Source: Streptomyces scopuliridis RB72 (GTDB lineage Bacteria; Actinomycetota; Actinomycetes; Streptomycetales; Streptomycetaceae). From it: 64,000 nt of DNA. This document shows, piece by piece, positions 24,020-32,517 of the stretch; position 1 is the stretch's first letter, and every line of letters starts with the position of its first letter. The DNA is taken from assembly GCF_000718095.1 (NCBI RefSeq), contig NZ_JOEI01000006.1:146103-210102 (forward strand), given 5' to 3'. The notes beneath the pieces were generated by a model. The model was given only the letters and a program-made list of their open reading frames with translations. It did no database searches and was not told the DNA's origin. Position numbers and translations under genes: made by a program.

Positions 24020-25741
24020 ATGGCCGCCGCCCAGCTCAGTCCCCAGCAGCTCTCCGACAAGCACCGGCCCACGCTCGACCGGGCTCTTGACGCGATCAGC
24101 ACCCGCGCCTACTGGTCCCCGCATCCCGAGCATCCCAAGGGGTACGGGGAGACCGCCCCGGCGGACGGGCTCGCCGCCTTCCAGGCGCTGCGCGGGACCC
24201 GCTTCGAGCTGGACCAGCCGGGGACGGACGGCTGGACCGGCGGCGAGATCTCGCCCTACGGCCCGGCGCTGGAGGTCGAGTATCCGCACGCGGACCTGGA
24301 GGTCCTGCTGCCCGCCATGCGTGCGGGCATGGGCGCGTGGCGCGAGGCCGGGCCCGAGACGCGCGCGCTGGTCTGTCTGGAGATCCTGGCCCGGATCAGC
24401 GCCCGTACGCACGAGTTCGCGCACGCGGTGATGCACACCAGCGGGCAGGCGTTCATGATGGCGTTCCAGGCGGGCGGGCCGCATGCCCAGGACCGCGGTC
24501 TGGAGGCCGTGGCGTACGCGTATCAGGAGCAGGTCCGTACGCCGGCCGATGCCGACTGGTCCAAGCCGCAGGGCAAGCGCGACCCTCTTGAGCTGCGGAA
24601 GACCTTCACGGCGGCGGCGCGCGGGATCTCGCTGCTGGTCGGCTGCAACACGTTCCCGACGTGGAACGGCTACCCGGGCCTGTTCGCCTCCCTGGCCACC
24701 GGCAATCCGATGCTGGTCAAGCCGCATCCGCGGGCGGTTCTGCCGCTCGCGCTGACGGTCCGGGTGGCCCGCGAGGTGCTCGCCGAGGCCGGCTTCGACC
24801 CGAATCTGGTCGCCCTGGCCGTGGAGCGGCCCGGCGAGGGCATCGCCAAGACGCTGGCCGTACGCCCCGAGATCCGGATCATCGACTACACCGGCTCCAC
24901 CGCCTTCGGCGACTGGCTGGAGGCCCACGCCCGCCAGGCGCAGGTGTACACGGAGAAGGCCGGCGTCAACACCGTCGTGATCGACTCCACCGACGACTAC
25001 AAGGGGATGCTCTCCAACCTCGCGTTCTCGCTCTCGCTCTACAGCGGCCAGATGTGCACCACCCCGCAGAACCTGCTGATCCCCCGGGACGGCATCGCGA
25101 CGGACGCGGGTGAGAAGTCGTACGACGAGGTGGTGGCCGATCTCGCCGCCTCGGTGAGCGGGCTGCTGGGCGACGACGCCCGCGCCAACGCGCTTCTGGG
25201 CGCGCTGGTCAACCCCGAGGTGAAGGCCCGTCTCGATGCGGCGGACGGGCTCGGGGATGTCGCGCTCGCCTCGCGCGAGATCACCAACCCGGACTTCCCG
25301 GACGCGGTGGTCCGTACGCCCGCGATCGTGAAGGCCGACGGCGCCCGCAAGGCCTGGGAGAAGGCATGGGAGGGCGCGGGCGCCGCCGACGCGGAGCTGC
25401 CGTATCTCGCGGAGTGCTTCGGCCCGGTGTCCTTCGCGGTCGCCGTGGACTCGACGGAGGACGCGCTGGAGTTGCTGCGGCGCACGGTGCGCGACAAGGG
25501 CGCGATGACGGTCGGCGCGTACACGACGTCGAGCGAGACGGAGCGCGCGATCGAGGACGTCTGCCTGGAGGAGTCCGCACAGCTCTCGCTGAACCTCACG
25601 GGAGGGGTCTATGTGAACCAGACGGCGGCCTTCTCGGACTTCCACGGCTCCGGCGGCAACCCGGCGGCGAACGCGGCGCTCTGTGACGCGGCGTTCGTGG
25701 CGAACCGCTTCCGGGTGGTGGAGGTACGCCGCCAGGCGTGA
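24020..25741 (+). CDS. paaN: Phenylacetic acid degradation aldehyde dehydrogenase PaaN
   Basis: A 573-residue member of the aldehyde dehydrogenase superfamily, PaaN branch. The nucleophile Cys lies in LYSGQMCTTPQNLLIP and the NAD-binding glycine region in IIDYTGSTAFGDWLEAHA; the oxyanion Asn is in LLVGCNTFPTWNGYP. PaaN is thought to take the semialdehyde formed after ring opening, in actinobacteria that lack the fused PaaZ. The ATG at 24020 follows the operator dyad by 76 nt. It is divergent from paaH. Length and motifs match the family, and the ring-opening hydratase is not in the window. Confidence 0.92.
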   Translation: MAAAQLSPQQLSDKHRPTLDRALDAISTRAYWSPHPEHPKGYGETAPADGLAAFQALRGTRFELDQPGTDGWTGGEISPYGPALEVEYPHADLEVLLPAMRAGMGAWREAGPETRALVCLEILARISARTHEFAHAVMHTSGQAFMMAFQAGGPHAQDRGLEAVAYAYQEQVRTPADADWSKPQGKRDPLELRKTFTAAARGISLLVGCNTFPTWNGYPGLFASLATGNPMLVKPHPRAVLPLALTVRVAREVLAEAGFDPNLVALAVERPGEGIAKTLAVRPEIRIIDYTGSTAFGDWLEAHARQAQVYTEKAGVNTVVIDSTDDYKGMLSNLAFSLSLYSGQMCTTPQNLLIPRDGIATDAGEKSYDEVVADLAASVSGLLGDDARANALLGALVNPEVKARLDAADGLGDVALASREITNPDFPDAVVRTPAIVKADGARKAWEKAWEGAGAADAELPYLAECFGPVSFAVAVDSTEDALELLRRTVRDKGAMTVGAYTTSSETERAIEDVCLEESAQLSLNLTGGVYVNQTAAFSDFHGSGGNPAANAALCDAAFVANRFRVVEVRRQA

Positions 25742-25753
25742 GGCCCGGGGCCT

Positions 25754-25789
25754 GGACGCCGCCCGCCGGTCAGGGGGCGGGCGGCGTCC
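25754..25789. terminator. Strong bidirectional terminator between paaN and the TrmH gene
   Basis: GGACGCCGCCCGCC (25754-25767) pairs perfectly with GGCGGGCGGCGTCC (25776-25789) over 14 bp with an 8-base loop. The methyltransferase stop codon falls in the loop, so the hairpin forms at the 3' end of both convergent genes. Confidence 0.85.
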
Positions 25790-26558
25790 GCTGCTCTTCT
25801 GGGGCCGCGGCCGGCCCGCCCCAGTGGAACAGCGTCATGGCCACGCTGGTGGCGAGGTTGTAGCTGGACACCTGCGGTCGCATCGGGAGCGACAGCAGCT
25901 TGGTGGCCCGGCTCCGGACGTCCGCCGAGAGCCCGTGCCGCTCGGAGCCGAAGGCGAGCAGCGCGTCATCGGGGATGGGCACGGACCGGATGTCGTCGCC
26001 CTCCGGGTCGAGTGCGTACAGCGGTCCCGGAGGGAACTCGTCGGGTGCAAGCCGTTCGACGGCGGTGGCGAAGTGGAGCCCGGCGCCCGCGCGTACGGCG
26101 TTCGCGTGCCAGGGGTCCATGTCACCGGTCGTGATCACACCGGTCGCCCCGAACCCGGCGGCGAGCCGTACGACGGCCCCGACGTTCCCCAGATTCCGCG
26201 GGTTGTCCAGGACGACGACGGGAGACGGACGGGGCAGTGCCGACAGCGCGTCCAGATTGGTCGGGCGACCGCGTCTGACCGCCAGCGCGGCGATCTGCGT
26301 GGCGTGGACGCGCGGCACCAGTTCCCGCAGGACATGGGCCGGTATCTCCACGACGGATTCCTTGATCGCGTCGGTCAGATCGTCGGCCAGTTCCGCCGCC
26401 AGTGCCAGGACGGAGTCCTTGTCGCTCGTGACGGCCGACCGTACGTCCGCCCCGAACCGGAGGGCGTGTTTCAGCGCGTGGAAGCCGTCGAGCACCACCA
26501 GGTCGGGGCCGGCCTCGCGCCACCGCCGTACGGCGAGGGCGGCATCAGCGTCGTTCAT
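25770..26558 (-). CDS. TrmH/SpoU-family RNA 2'-O-ribose methyltransferase
   Basis: A 262-residue SPOUT methyltransferase. Motif 1 is VVLDNPRNLGNVGAVVRLAA (binding the ribose of the target), motif 2 is LLAFGSERHGLS and motif 3 is LSLPMRPQVSSYNLATSVAM, the deep-knot SAM site. The N-terminal 120 residues form a substrate-binding region. It methylates tRNA or 23S rRNA; the target cannot be deduced. The ATG at 26558 is chosen; in-frame GTGs lie upstream but have no better ribosome site. It is embedded within the paa region without an apparent metabolic link. Confidence 0.88.
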   Translation of the reverse strand: MNDADAALAVRRWREAGPDLVVLDGFHALKHALRFGADVRSAVTSDKDSVLALAAELADDLTDAIKESVVEIPAHVLRELVPRVHATQIAALAVRRGRPTNLDALSALPRPSPVVVLDNPRNLGNVGAVVRLAAGFGATGVITTGDMDPWHANAVRAGAGLHFATAVERLAPDEFPPGPLYALDPEGDDIRSVPIPDDALLAFGSERHGLSADVRSRATKLLSLPMRPQVSSYNLATSVAMTLFHWGGPAAAPEEQRTPPAP

Positions 26559-26670
26559 CGCCTCAGAGTACGGCGTGCCCACGGTGACCAGGCAGTTCGC
26601 GGGCCCCCGCGCCAGCCGTTCGCATGCCCGGTCCGGATGGTCACGCGCCCGTCCCACGACCGGCCGTCGG

Positions 26671-27975
26671 TCAACCGACGAGAGTCCGGGGCTGTTCAGG
26701 ACTCTCGCTCCGCTGCTCCGGCAGCGGTTTGCCCCGCTGGCGGAAAAGCCGGTCCCACAGGCCCGCGATCCGGCCGCCGAGCCAGCGCAGGAAGTTCGTC
26801 GGCAGGAACACCGCGTCGGCGGCGATCATCGCGAGCGAGAAGAACGGCAGCCCCAGCAGCACGGCGATGCCCGCGTGCTCCAGCATCATCGCGACCAGCA
26901 GCACGTTTTTGACGCGGCGGTTGAAGAGCGTGAACGGGAAGGCGACCTGCACGATGACCGTGCCGTAGCTGAGCAGCATCACCATGACGCCGCTGGAGGC
27001 CAGCAGCCCGGAGAGATCCGGCCAGGGCGAGAAGTAGTCCAGCTTGAGCGGGTAGTACAGGGCGGTGCCGTCCTGCCAGCGCGAGCCCTGGATCTTGTAC
27101 CAGCCGGCGGTGGCGTATACGAGACAGACCTCTGCCATGATCACGGCGAGTCCGGCATTGTGGACAAGGTTGGCGAGGATGTCGAGCAGGGCGCGGGGCT
27201 CGCCGTGGGGCGCGTAACGGTTCGCCGCCCACCACAGGCCCTGCGCGACCCAGAGTCCCCAGAACAGGATCAGCATCCACAGCTCGACATGGACCTGGTC
27301 CAGCCAGGTTCCGACGAGGAGGAACCCTCCGAGAACGACCCACAGGACCGGTCCGACACGGTCCGGTACGGCGCGCTCCGGTACGCCACCGTCCGGTACG
27401 CCACCGGCCTCCTTGCGCGCGGCACGCGCCGCGCGCCTGGCGTCCAGCGACCAGACCTGACCGCACCGCGTCAGCACCAGATAGATCGCGATCAGATGGA
27501 TGATGTTGTCGCCGCCGTCGCCCATGAAGATGGAGCGGTTCTGCAGCGAGAGCACGCCGACCATGAAGAGCACGGACATCGTGCGGGTGCGCCAGCCGAG
27601 CATCAGCAGCGCGCTGGACAGCACGGCGACGGCGTACACGATCTCGAACCACACCGTGCTGTCCGACCACATCAGGCCGGTGAAGGCACCGTTCTTGGCG
27701 ATCAGCTGCCGGGCGATGTCCCAGCCCCACGGGGCGTCGGGCCCGTACATCTCATGGCGGTGGGGCAGCTCGCGCAGCAGAAAGAGCAGCCAGGTGCCGG
27801 CGAACCCGATCCGGACGACGGCGCTCTGGTACCGGCCGAGAGGGCCGGCGGTGACGCGCTGGATACCGCGGGCGGCCCAGCGGTCGACGGTGACCCGCTT
27901 GCCGCTCCGGCCGCCTGGCGCCTCCGGCACCCCGCCCGGCCGGCTCCCCTGCTGATGCTCCAACCGCTCGCTCAC
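26671..27975 (-). CDS. HTTM-domain polytopic membrane protein
   Basis: A 434-residue membrane protein with about eight to ten helices, including IGFAGTWLLFLLRELPHR, VLWVVLGGFLLVGTWLDQVH, AVIMAEVCLVYATAGWYKIQ and VMVMLLSYGTVIVQVAFPFT. The pattern matches HTTM domains, related to vitamin-K-dependent gamma-carboxylases. GWYKIQGSRWQDGTALYYPL is a typical conserved loop. The function of Streptomyces members is unknown. The GTG at 27975 overlaps the stop of the DUF5819 gene (GTGA), and the two families co-occur widely, so they likely form one membrane complex. The C-terminus is cytoplasmic and basic. Confidence 0.82.
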   Translation of the reverse strand: MSERLEHQQGSRPGGVPEAPGGRSGKRVTVDRWAARGIQRVTAGPLGRYQSAVVRIGFAGTWLLFLLRELPHRHEMYGPDAPWGWDIARQLIAKNGAFTGLMWSDSTVWFEIVYAVAVLSSALLMLGWRTRTMSVLFMVGVLSLQNRSIFMGDGGDNIIHLIAIYLVLTRCGQVWSLDARRAARAARKEAGGVPDGGVPERAVPDRVGPVLWVVLGGFLLVGTWLDQVHVELWMLILFWGLWVAQGLWWAANRYAPHGEPRALLDILANLVHNAGLAVIMAEVCLVYATAGWYKIQGSRWQDGTALYYPLKLDYFSPWPDLSGLLASSGVMVMLLSYGTVIVQVAFPFTLFNRRVKNVLLVAMMLEHAGIAVLLGLPFFSLAMIAADAVFLPTNFLRWLGGRIAGLWDRLFRQRGKPLPEQRSESPEQPRTLVG

Positions 27976-28679
27976 TCGCCCGCCTCCGTACGGCCGTTCC
28001 GTACGCCCCCGGGAAGATCGGACGCGTTCACCGTCCACCAGGGGAAGACCCGGTAGAACGGTCGCGTAGTGACCTTCTCCTTGCTCCAGGAGGGGGCCGC
28101 GATGGAGGTCGTGGCGGACCTGAGCTGGAGGCGTTCCACGGAACCGCCCAGATCGTGGTCCTCCAGGCGCAGCATCACTATGCGGCGGATATAGCTCTCG
28201 GAGAGCTGCCCGCGCAGGCCATTGGGACGGTTCTTGTTGTCGCGCGATCCGACGAAGAAGTCCCAGCCCCGGCGCAGCTCGTTCTGGTCGACATGGCTGG
28301 GCAGGAAATTGCCGCGGATGGCCGCGCCGTCCTCGGCGGAGAGATCGATCCAGTCGGTGGTCCTGCGCGCGCCGTCGGGGGTCTCGACCTCGGCGCGCGC
28401 CTCGACGGCGACATTCTGCTGGAGCGGGTTGGGCGCGAAGAGCTTCCAGTTCTGTTCGAACTCGGGGTAGATCCAGCCGTCGACGGTCTCACCGTGCTGC
28501 TTGGTGAGCGTGTTCGACGGGGCGACATGCAGAAAGACCATGGCCACATGAGCGCAGGCCAGCACCCCTATGACCGCGAGGGCCACGGCGGCCACCACCT
28601 GGTAGCGCAGGGAGAGGCCGGCTATCCCCGCGCCCGGTGGTGGCCCGGCCGGCACACCCTCGTCGTCGTACGAATCCAT
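27972..28679 (-). CDS. DUF5819-family membrane-anchored protein
   Basis: A 235-residue protein with a short cytoplasmic start, one membrane helix (VVAAVALAVIGVLACAHVAM, about residues 27-47), and an outer domain with the family pattern YPEFEQNWKLFAPNPLQQNV and later WSKEKVTTRPFYRVFPWW. The function is unknown. It precedes and overlaps the HTTM gene, with which it forms a two-gene operon; HTTM/DUF5819 neighbours are common in Streptomyces. The ATG at 28679 gives a normal cytoplasmic head; the ribosome site is a loose G-run. Confidence 0.8.
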   Translation of the reverse strand: MDSYDDEGVPAGPPPGAGIAGLSLRYQVVAAVALAVIGVLACAHVAMVFLHVAPSNTLTKQHGETVDGWIYPEFEQNWKLFAPNPLQQNVAVEARAEVETPDGARRTTDWIDLSAEDGAAIRGNFLPSHVDQNELRRGWDFFVGSRDNKNRPNGLRGQLSESYIRRIVMLRLEDHDLGGSVERLQLRSATTSIAAPSWSKEKVTTRPFYRVFPWWTVNASDLPGGVRNGRTEAGE

Positions 28680-28711
28680 CCCGCCCCGATCCCCGTTGGT
28701 GCCACAGTCAG

Positions 28712-28720
28712 TTATCCACA
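28712..28720 (+). other. DnaA box upstream of paaA
   Basis: TTATCCACA, canonical, lies in the 116-bp gap between the DUF5819 and paaA starts. It is just upstream of the candidate paaA promoter. Confidence 0.5.
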
Positions 28721-28724
28721 GCGG

Positions 28725-28754
28725 TTGACACCCTACGGGCCGCCGACTCACCAT
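28725..28754 (+). promoter_or_regulatory. Candidate paaABCDE promoter
   Basis: TTGACA at 28725-28730 is a perfect -35 hexamer. With an 18-base spacer the -10 would be CACCAT (28749-28754), a weak match. This places the transcript start just before the operator at 28767-28780, so a bound repressor would block elongation. Confidence 0.4.
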
Positions 28755-28766
28755 TGAAGTCCATGA

Positions 28767-28780
28767 ACCGAACGATCGGT
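28767..28780. promoter_or_regulatory. ACCGA-N4-TCGGT operator upstream of paaA
   Basis: ACCGA ACGA TCGGT lies 15 bases before the paaA ATG and next to its ribosome site TAGGGGG. Its complement shares 18 identical bases with the paaH-paaN site, so both are probably bound by the cluster's TetR protein. Confidence 0.78.
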
Positions 28781-28795
28781 CGGTAGGGGGCCCGG

Positions 28796-29815
28796 ATGAC
28801 GGCAGTGACCGCGGGGACAGCTGCGGAGGCGACGATGGAGACGACGGCGGAGGGGTTCGAGGCGGCGTTCGACGCCGCGGTGGCCGCCGATGAGCGCATC
28901 GAGCCGCGTGACTGGATGCCCGAGGCGTACCGCGCCTCGCTGGTCCGCCAGATCGCGCAGCATGCCCACTCCGAGATCATCGGCATGCAGCCGGAGGCGA
29001 ACTGGATCTCGCGCGCGCCGTCGCTGCGCCGCAAGGCGATCCTGATGGCCAAGGTGCAGGACGAGGCGGGACACGGCCTGTATCTGTACAGCGCGGCCGA
29101 GACGCTGGGCACCGGCCGCGAGGAGCTGCTCGACAAGCTCCACACCGGCCGCCAGAAGTACTCGTCGATCTTTAACTATCCGACGCTGACCTGGGCCGAT
29201 GTCGGCGCGATCGGCTGGCTGGTGGACGGCGCGGCGATCACCAACCAGGTGCCGCTGTGCCGCTGCTCGTACGGCCCGTACGCCCGCGCGATGGTCCGGA
29301 TCTGCAAGGAGGAGTCCTTCCATCAGCGGCAGGGGTACGAGCTGCTGCTCGCGCTCAGCAACGGGACCCCGGCGCAGCACGAGATGGCGCAGGACGCGGT
29401 GAACCGCTGGTGGTGGCCGTCGCTGATGATGTTCGGCCCGCCGGACGACGAGTCGGCGCACTCCGCGCAGTCCATGGCGTGGAAGATCAAGCGGCATTCC
29501 AACGACGAGCTGCGCCAGCGCTTCGTGGACATCTGCGTCCCGCAGGCCGAGGCCCTCGGGCTGGCTCTTCCCGACCCGGATCTCCGCTGGAACGAGGAGC
29601 GGGGCCGGCATGACTTCGGTGCCATCGACTGGGCGGAGTTCCGCGAGGTTCTCAAGGGGAACGGCCCCTGCAACGAACAGCGCATCACCCAGCGCCGCCG
29701 GGCGCACGAAGAGGGTGCCTGGGTACGGGACGCGGCGGCGGCGTACGCGACGAAGCGCCGCGCCGGCAGCGTGCCGGCGGAAGACGGGGTCCGGATGATG
29801 GAGGCGACGGCATGA
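28796..29815 (+). CDS. paaA: Phenylacetyl-CoA 1,2-epoxidase catalytic subunit PaaA
   Basis: A 339-residue diiron oxygenase subunit that epoxidises the ring of phenylacetyl-CoA. Iron ligands are in the helices with the patterns [20 protein letters not shown] and [19 protein letters not shown] (E-x-x-H pairs). [20 protein letters not shown] lies in the N-terminal helix bundle. The first 20 residues are Thr/Ala-rich and extra. The ATG at 28796 follows TAGGGGG. It heads paaABCDE, with the paaB start overlapping its stop by 4 nt. Confidence 0.96.
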   Translation: MTAVTAGTAAEATMETTAEGFEAAFDAAVAADERIEPRDWMPEAYRASLVRQIAQHAHSEIIGMQPEANWISRAPSLRRKAILMAKVQDEAGHGLYLYSAAETLGTGREELLDKLHTGRQKYSSIFNYPTLTWADVGAIGWLVDGAAITNQVPLCRCSYGPYARAMVRICKEESFHQRQGYELLLALSNGTPAQHEMAQDAVNRWWWPSLMMFGPPDDESAHSAQSMAWKIKRHSNDELRQRFVDICVPQAEALGLALPDPDLRWNEERGRHDFGAIDWAEFREVLKGNGPCNEQRITQRRRAHEEGAWVRDAAAAYATKRRAGSVPAEDGVRMMEATA

Positions 29816-30102
29816 GCAGCTCGACCGACTGGCCGCTGTGGGAGGTGTTCGTACGCTCCCGCCGCGGGCTGTCCCACACCCACGCGGGGAGCCTGCACGC
29901 GCCGGACGCGGAGATGGCTCTGCGCAACGCCCGCGATCTCTACACCCGGCGCAACGAAGGGGTGTCGATCTGGGTCGTCCCGTCCTCGGCCATCACCGCC
30001 TCCTCCCCCGACGAGAAGGATCCGTTCTTCGCGTCGGCCGCCGACAAGCCGTACCGGCACCCGACCTTCTACGAGATCCCGGAAGGGGTGAAGCACCTGT
30101 GA
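29812..30102 (+). CDS. paaB: Phenylacetyl-CoA epoxidase subunit PaaB
   Basis: A 96-residue subunit that bridges PaaA-PaaC heterodimers in the epoxidase. The family signature [20 protein letters not shown] is at residues 7-27, then [20 protein letters not shown], and the C-terminus has [18 protein letters not shown]. The ATG overlaps the paaA stop (ATGA) and its own stop overlaps the paaC start, so the operon is tightly coupled. Confidence 0.95.
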   Translation: MSSSTDWPLWEVFVRSRRGLSHTHAGSLHAPDAEMALRNARDLYTRRNEGVSIWVVPSSAITASSPDEKDPFFASAADKPYRHPTFYEIPEGVKHL

Positions 30103-30830
30103 ACGACGCACCGGTGACGGCCCCGCCCCGGGCAGCGGCCCTCGCGCTCGGCGATGACGCGCTGGTGCTCTCGCACCGGCTGGGAGAGTGGGCGGGACAC
30201 GCGCCCGTGCTGGAGGAGGAGGTCGCGCTCGCCAATATCGCGCTGGATCTGCTCGGACAGGCACGGATCCTGCTCTCCCTCGTCGGGGACGAGGACGAGC
30301 TGGCCTATCTGCGCGAGGAGCGGGCCTTCCGCAATCTCCAGCTGGTCGAGCAGCCCAATGGCGACTTCGCGCAGACGATCGCCCGCCAGCTCTACTTCTC
30401 CACCTACCAGCTCTTCCTGTACCGGCAGCTGGCCGCCGGGGACAGTGCCTTCACCGGTCTCGCGGCCAAGGCCGTCAAGGAGGTCGCGTACCACCAGGAC
30501 CACGCCGCGCACTGGACGCTGCGGCTCGGCGACGGCACGGCCGAGAGCCATGAGCGCATGGCGCGGGCCTGCGGGGCGCTGTGGCGGTACACCGGCGAGA
30601 TGTTCGAGCCGGTGGAGGGGCTGGAGGTCGACTGGCGGGCCCTGGAGGACAGTTGGCGCGAATCCGTCGCCGGCGTGCTGGAGCGGGCGACGCTGACGCT
30701 GCCGGACGGGCCCCGCTCCGGTGCGTGGCGGGCGGGCGCGGGCCGGCAGGGGCTGCACACGGAGCCGTTCGGGCCGATGCTCGCCGAGATGCAGCATCTG
30801 CACCGCAGCCACCCGGGGGCGTCATGGTGA
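30099..30830 (+). CDS. paaC: Phenylacetyl-CoA epoxidase structural subunit PaaC
   Basis: A 243-residue subunit, structurally like PaaA but usually without functional diiron, that pairs with PaaA and helps bind substrate. It has a ferritin-like helical fold: LSHRLGEWAGHAPVLEEEVA, ANIALDLLGQARILLSLVGD and AKAVKEVAYHQDHAAHWTLR. The GTG at 30099 overlaps the paaB stop by 4 nt. In the same frame the ORF is open far upstream, but that portion lies inside paaB and is rejected. Confidence 0.94.
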   Translation: MNDAPVTAPPRAAALALGDDALVLSHRLGEWAGHAPVLEEEVALANIALDLLGQARILLSLVGDEDELAYLREERAFRNLQLVEQPNGDFAQTIARQLYFSTYQLFLYRQLAAGDSAFTGLAAKAVKEVAYHQDHAAHWTLRLGDGTAESHERMARACGALWRYTGEMFEPVEGLEVDWRALEDSWRESVAGVLERATLTLPDGPRSGAWRAGAGRQGLHTEPFGPMLAEMQHLHRSHPGASW

Positions 30831-31372
30831 CCGGCACGGGCTCCCGGCCCGCTTCCCCCGCCCCGGCCGCTCCGGGCGATACGCACCCGACCGCGCTGGA
30901 GACCGAGCTGCGCGCGCTCGCCGGCGCGGTGCCCGACCCCGAGCTGCCGGTGCTGACGCTGGAGGAGCTGGGCGTGCTGCGTACGGTCGTGATGTCGGGC
31001 CCCGGCACGGTCCGGGTCGAGCTGACCCCGACGTATACGGGCTGCCCGGCGATCGAGACGATGTCCGAGGACATCGAGCGCGTGCTGCGTGAGCGCGGAA
31101 TACCGGACGTCTCGGTCGTCACGGTCCTCTCCCCGGCCTGGTCGACGGACGACATCAGCGCCGAGGGCCGACGCAAGCTCGCGGAGTTCGGCATAGCCCC
31201 GCCCCGCCCGGGCGCCGCGGACGGGCCCGTACCGCTCTCGCTCTCGATCCGCTGCCCGCACTGCGGCTCGACCGACACCGAGCTGCTCAGCAGGTTCTCC
31301 TCCACCGCGTGCAAGGCGCTGCGCCGCTGCGCGGCCTGCCGTGAACCGTTCGACCACTTCAAGGAGTTGTAG
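30824..31372 (+). CDS. paaD: Phenylacetate degradation Fe-S assembly-type protein PaaD
   Basis: A 182-residue protein of the MIP18/DUF59 family needed to mature the epoxidase iron centre. The MIP18 domain (about residues 25-110) contains VPDPELPVLTLEELGVLR and LTPTYTGCPAIETMSEDIE with the conserved Cys. The C-terminal zinc-ribbon-like part has CPHCGSTDTELLSRFSSTAC and RRCAACREPFDHFK. The ATG at 30824 overlaps the paaC stop by 7 nt; a GTG at 30827 would overlap by 4 nt. The paaE ATG follows directly after its stop. Confidence 0.93.
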   Translation: MVTGTGSRPASPAPAAPGDTHPTALETELRALAGAVPDPELPVLTLEELGVLRTVVMSGPGTVRVELTPTYTGCPAIETMSEDIERVLRERGIPDVSVVTVLSPAWSTDDISAEGRRKLAEFGIAPPRPGAADGPVPLSLSIRCPHCGSTDTELLSRFSSTACKALRRCAACREPFDHFKEL

Positions 31373-32437
31373 ATGTTCCATCCGCTCCGGGTCAGCGAGG
31401 TCGAGCCGCTCACGGACGACGCGGTGGCCGTCACCTTCGCCGTCCCGCCCGAGCTGCGCGCGTCCTTCCGGCACACCCCCGGCCAGCACATCGCCCTGCG
31501 CCGTACCGGCGCGCAGGGCGAGGAGATCAGGCGTACGTACTCGATCTGCGCCCCCGCGGGGGCCGATCCCGTGCTGCGGGTCGGGATCCGGCTGATCGAG
31601 GGCGGCGAGTTCTCGACGTACGCCCTCAAGGAACTCGCCGTGGGCGACGTGGTCGATGTCATGGAGCCGACGGGCCGTTTCACGCTGGAGCCGCGTGCCG
31701 GACACTTCGCGGCGGTCGTCGGCGGCAGCGGCATCACGCCGGTGCTGTCCATCGCGGCCACCCTGCTGGCGCGGGAACCCGGTGCCCGGTTCTGTCTGGT
31801 CCGCAGCGACAGGACCGTCGCGTCCACGATGTTCCTGGAGGAGGTCGCCGACCTCAAGGACCGCTATCCGGACCGGTTCCAGCTGGTCAGCGTGGTCTCC
31901 CGGGAGGAGCAGCAGGCGGGGCTGCCGTCCGGCCGGCTGGACCGGGAGCGGCTGAGCGGGCTACTGCCGGCGCTGCTGCCGGTCGCCGAGGTCGACGGCT
32001 GGTTCCTCTGCGGCCCGCTGGGTCTGGTGTCCGGCGCCGAACGGGCGCTGCGCGGTCTCGGAGTGACCCGCGACCGTATCCACCAGGAGATCTTCCATGT
32101 CGACGACGCCGTCGCCATGACCACGGCGGCTCCGGGCCCGGCCGCCGCGCCGGCCCCCGCGCACAGCACGCTCACCGCGACCCTCCACGGCCGCTCGGGC
32201 AGCTGGCCGGTCAAGGACGGGGATTCCCTGCTGGAGACCGTGCTGCGCAGCCGCGCGGACGCGCCGTACGCGTGCAAGGGCGGGGTCTGCGGGACCTGCC
32301 GGGCGTTCCTGGTCTCGGGCGAGGTCAGGATGGACCGCAACTTCGCGCTCGAACCGGAAGAGACGGAAGCGGGCTATGTGCTGGCCTGCCAGTCCCATCC
32401 GGCCACCACGGAAGTGGAGTTGGACTTCGACCGCTGA
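31373..32437 (+). CDS. paaE: Phenylacetyl-CoA epoxidase reductase PaaE
   Basis: A 354-residue electron-transfer subunit passing electrons from NADPH through FAD and a 2Fe-2S centre to PaaA. The ferredoxin-reductase part has RRTYSICAP (FAD), GGSGITPVLSIAATLL (NADP ribose) and WFLCGPLGLVSGAERAL. The C-terminal plant-type ferredoxin domain has CKGGVCGTCRAFL with a fourth Cys in YVLACQSHP. It starts immediately after the paaD stop. It ends the operon; a hairpin and a tandem repeat follow. Confidence 0.95.
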   Translation: MFHPLRVSEVEPLTDDAVAVTFAVPPELRASFRHTPGQHIALRRTGAQGEEIRRTYSICAPAGADPVLRVGIRLIEGGEFSTYALKELAVGDVVDVMEPTGRFTLEPRAGHFAAVVGGSGITPVLSIAATLLAREPGARFCLVRSDRTVASTMFLEEVADLKDRYPDRFQLVSVVSREEQQAGLPSGRLDRERLSGLLPALLPVAEVDGWFLCGPLGLVSGAERALRGLGVTRDRIHQEIFHVDDAVAMTTAAPGPAAAPAPAHSTLTATLHGRSGSWPVKDGDSLLETVLRSRADAPYACKGGVCGTCRAFLVSGEVRMDRNFALEPEETEAGYVLACQSHPATTEVELDFDR

Positions 32438-32446
32438 GACGCACTC

Positions 32447-32473
32447 CCCGCCCTGGAAGGGCCCTGGGGCGGG
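32447..32473. terminator. Hairpin after paaE
   Basis: CCCGCCC (32447-32453) pairs with GGGCGGG (32467-32473) between convergent paaE and the rhodanese gene. The stem is only 7 bp, so the assignment is moderate. Confidence 0.45.
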
Positions 32474-32517
32474 CCTCAGACGGGTCGCAGAGGGGTCTCA
32501 GAGGGGTCTCAGAGGAC
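32470..32517. repeat. Short tandem repeat GGGGTCTCAGA
   Basis: Three to four degenerate units of 11 bases built on GGGTC(T/G)CAGA(G/C) run into the end of the rhodanese gene; the last copy contains its stop codon on the minus strand. Confidence 0.6.
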
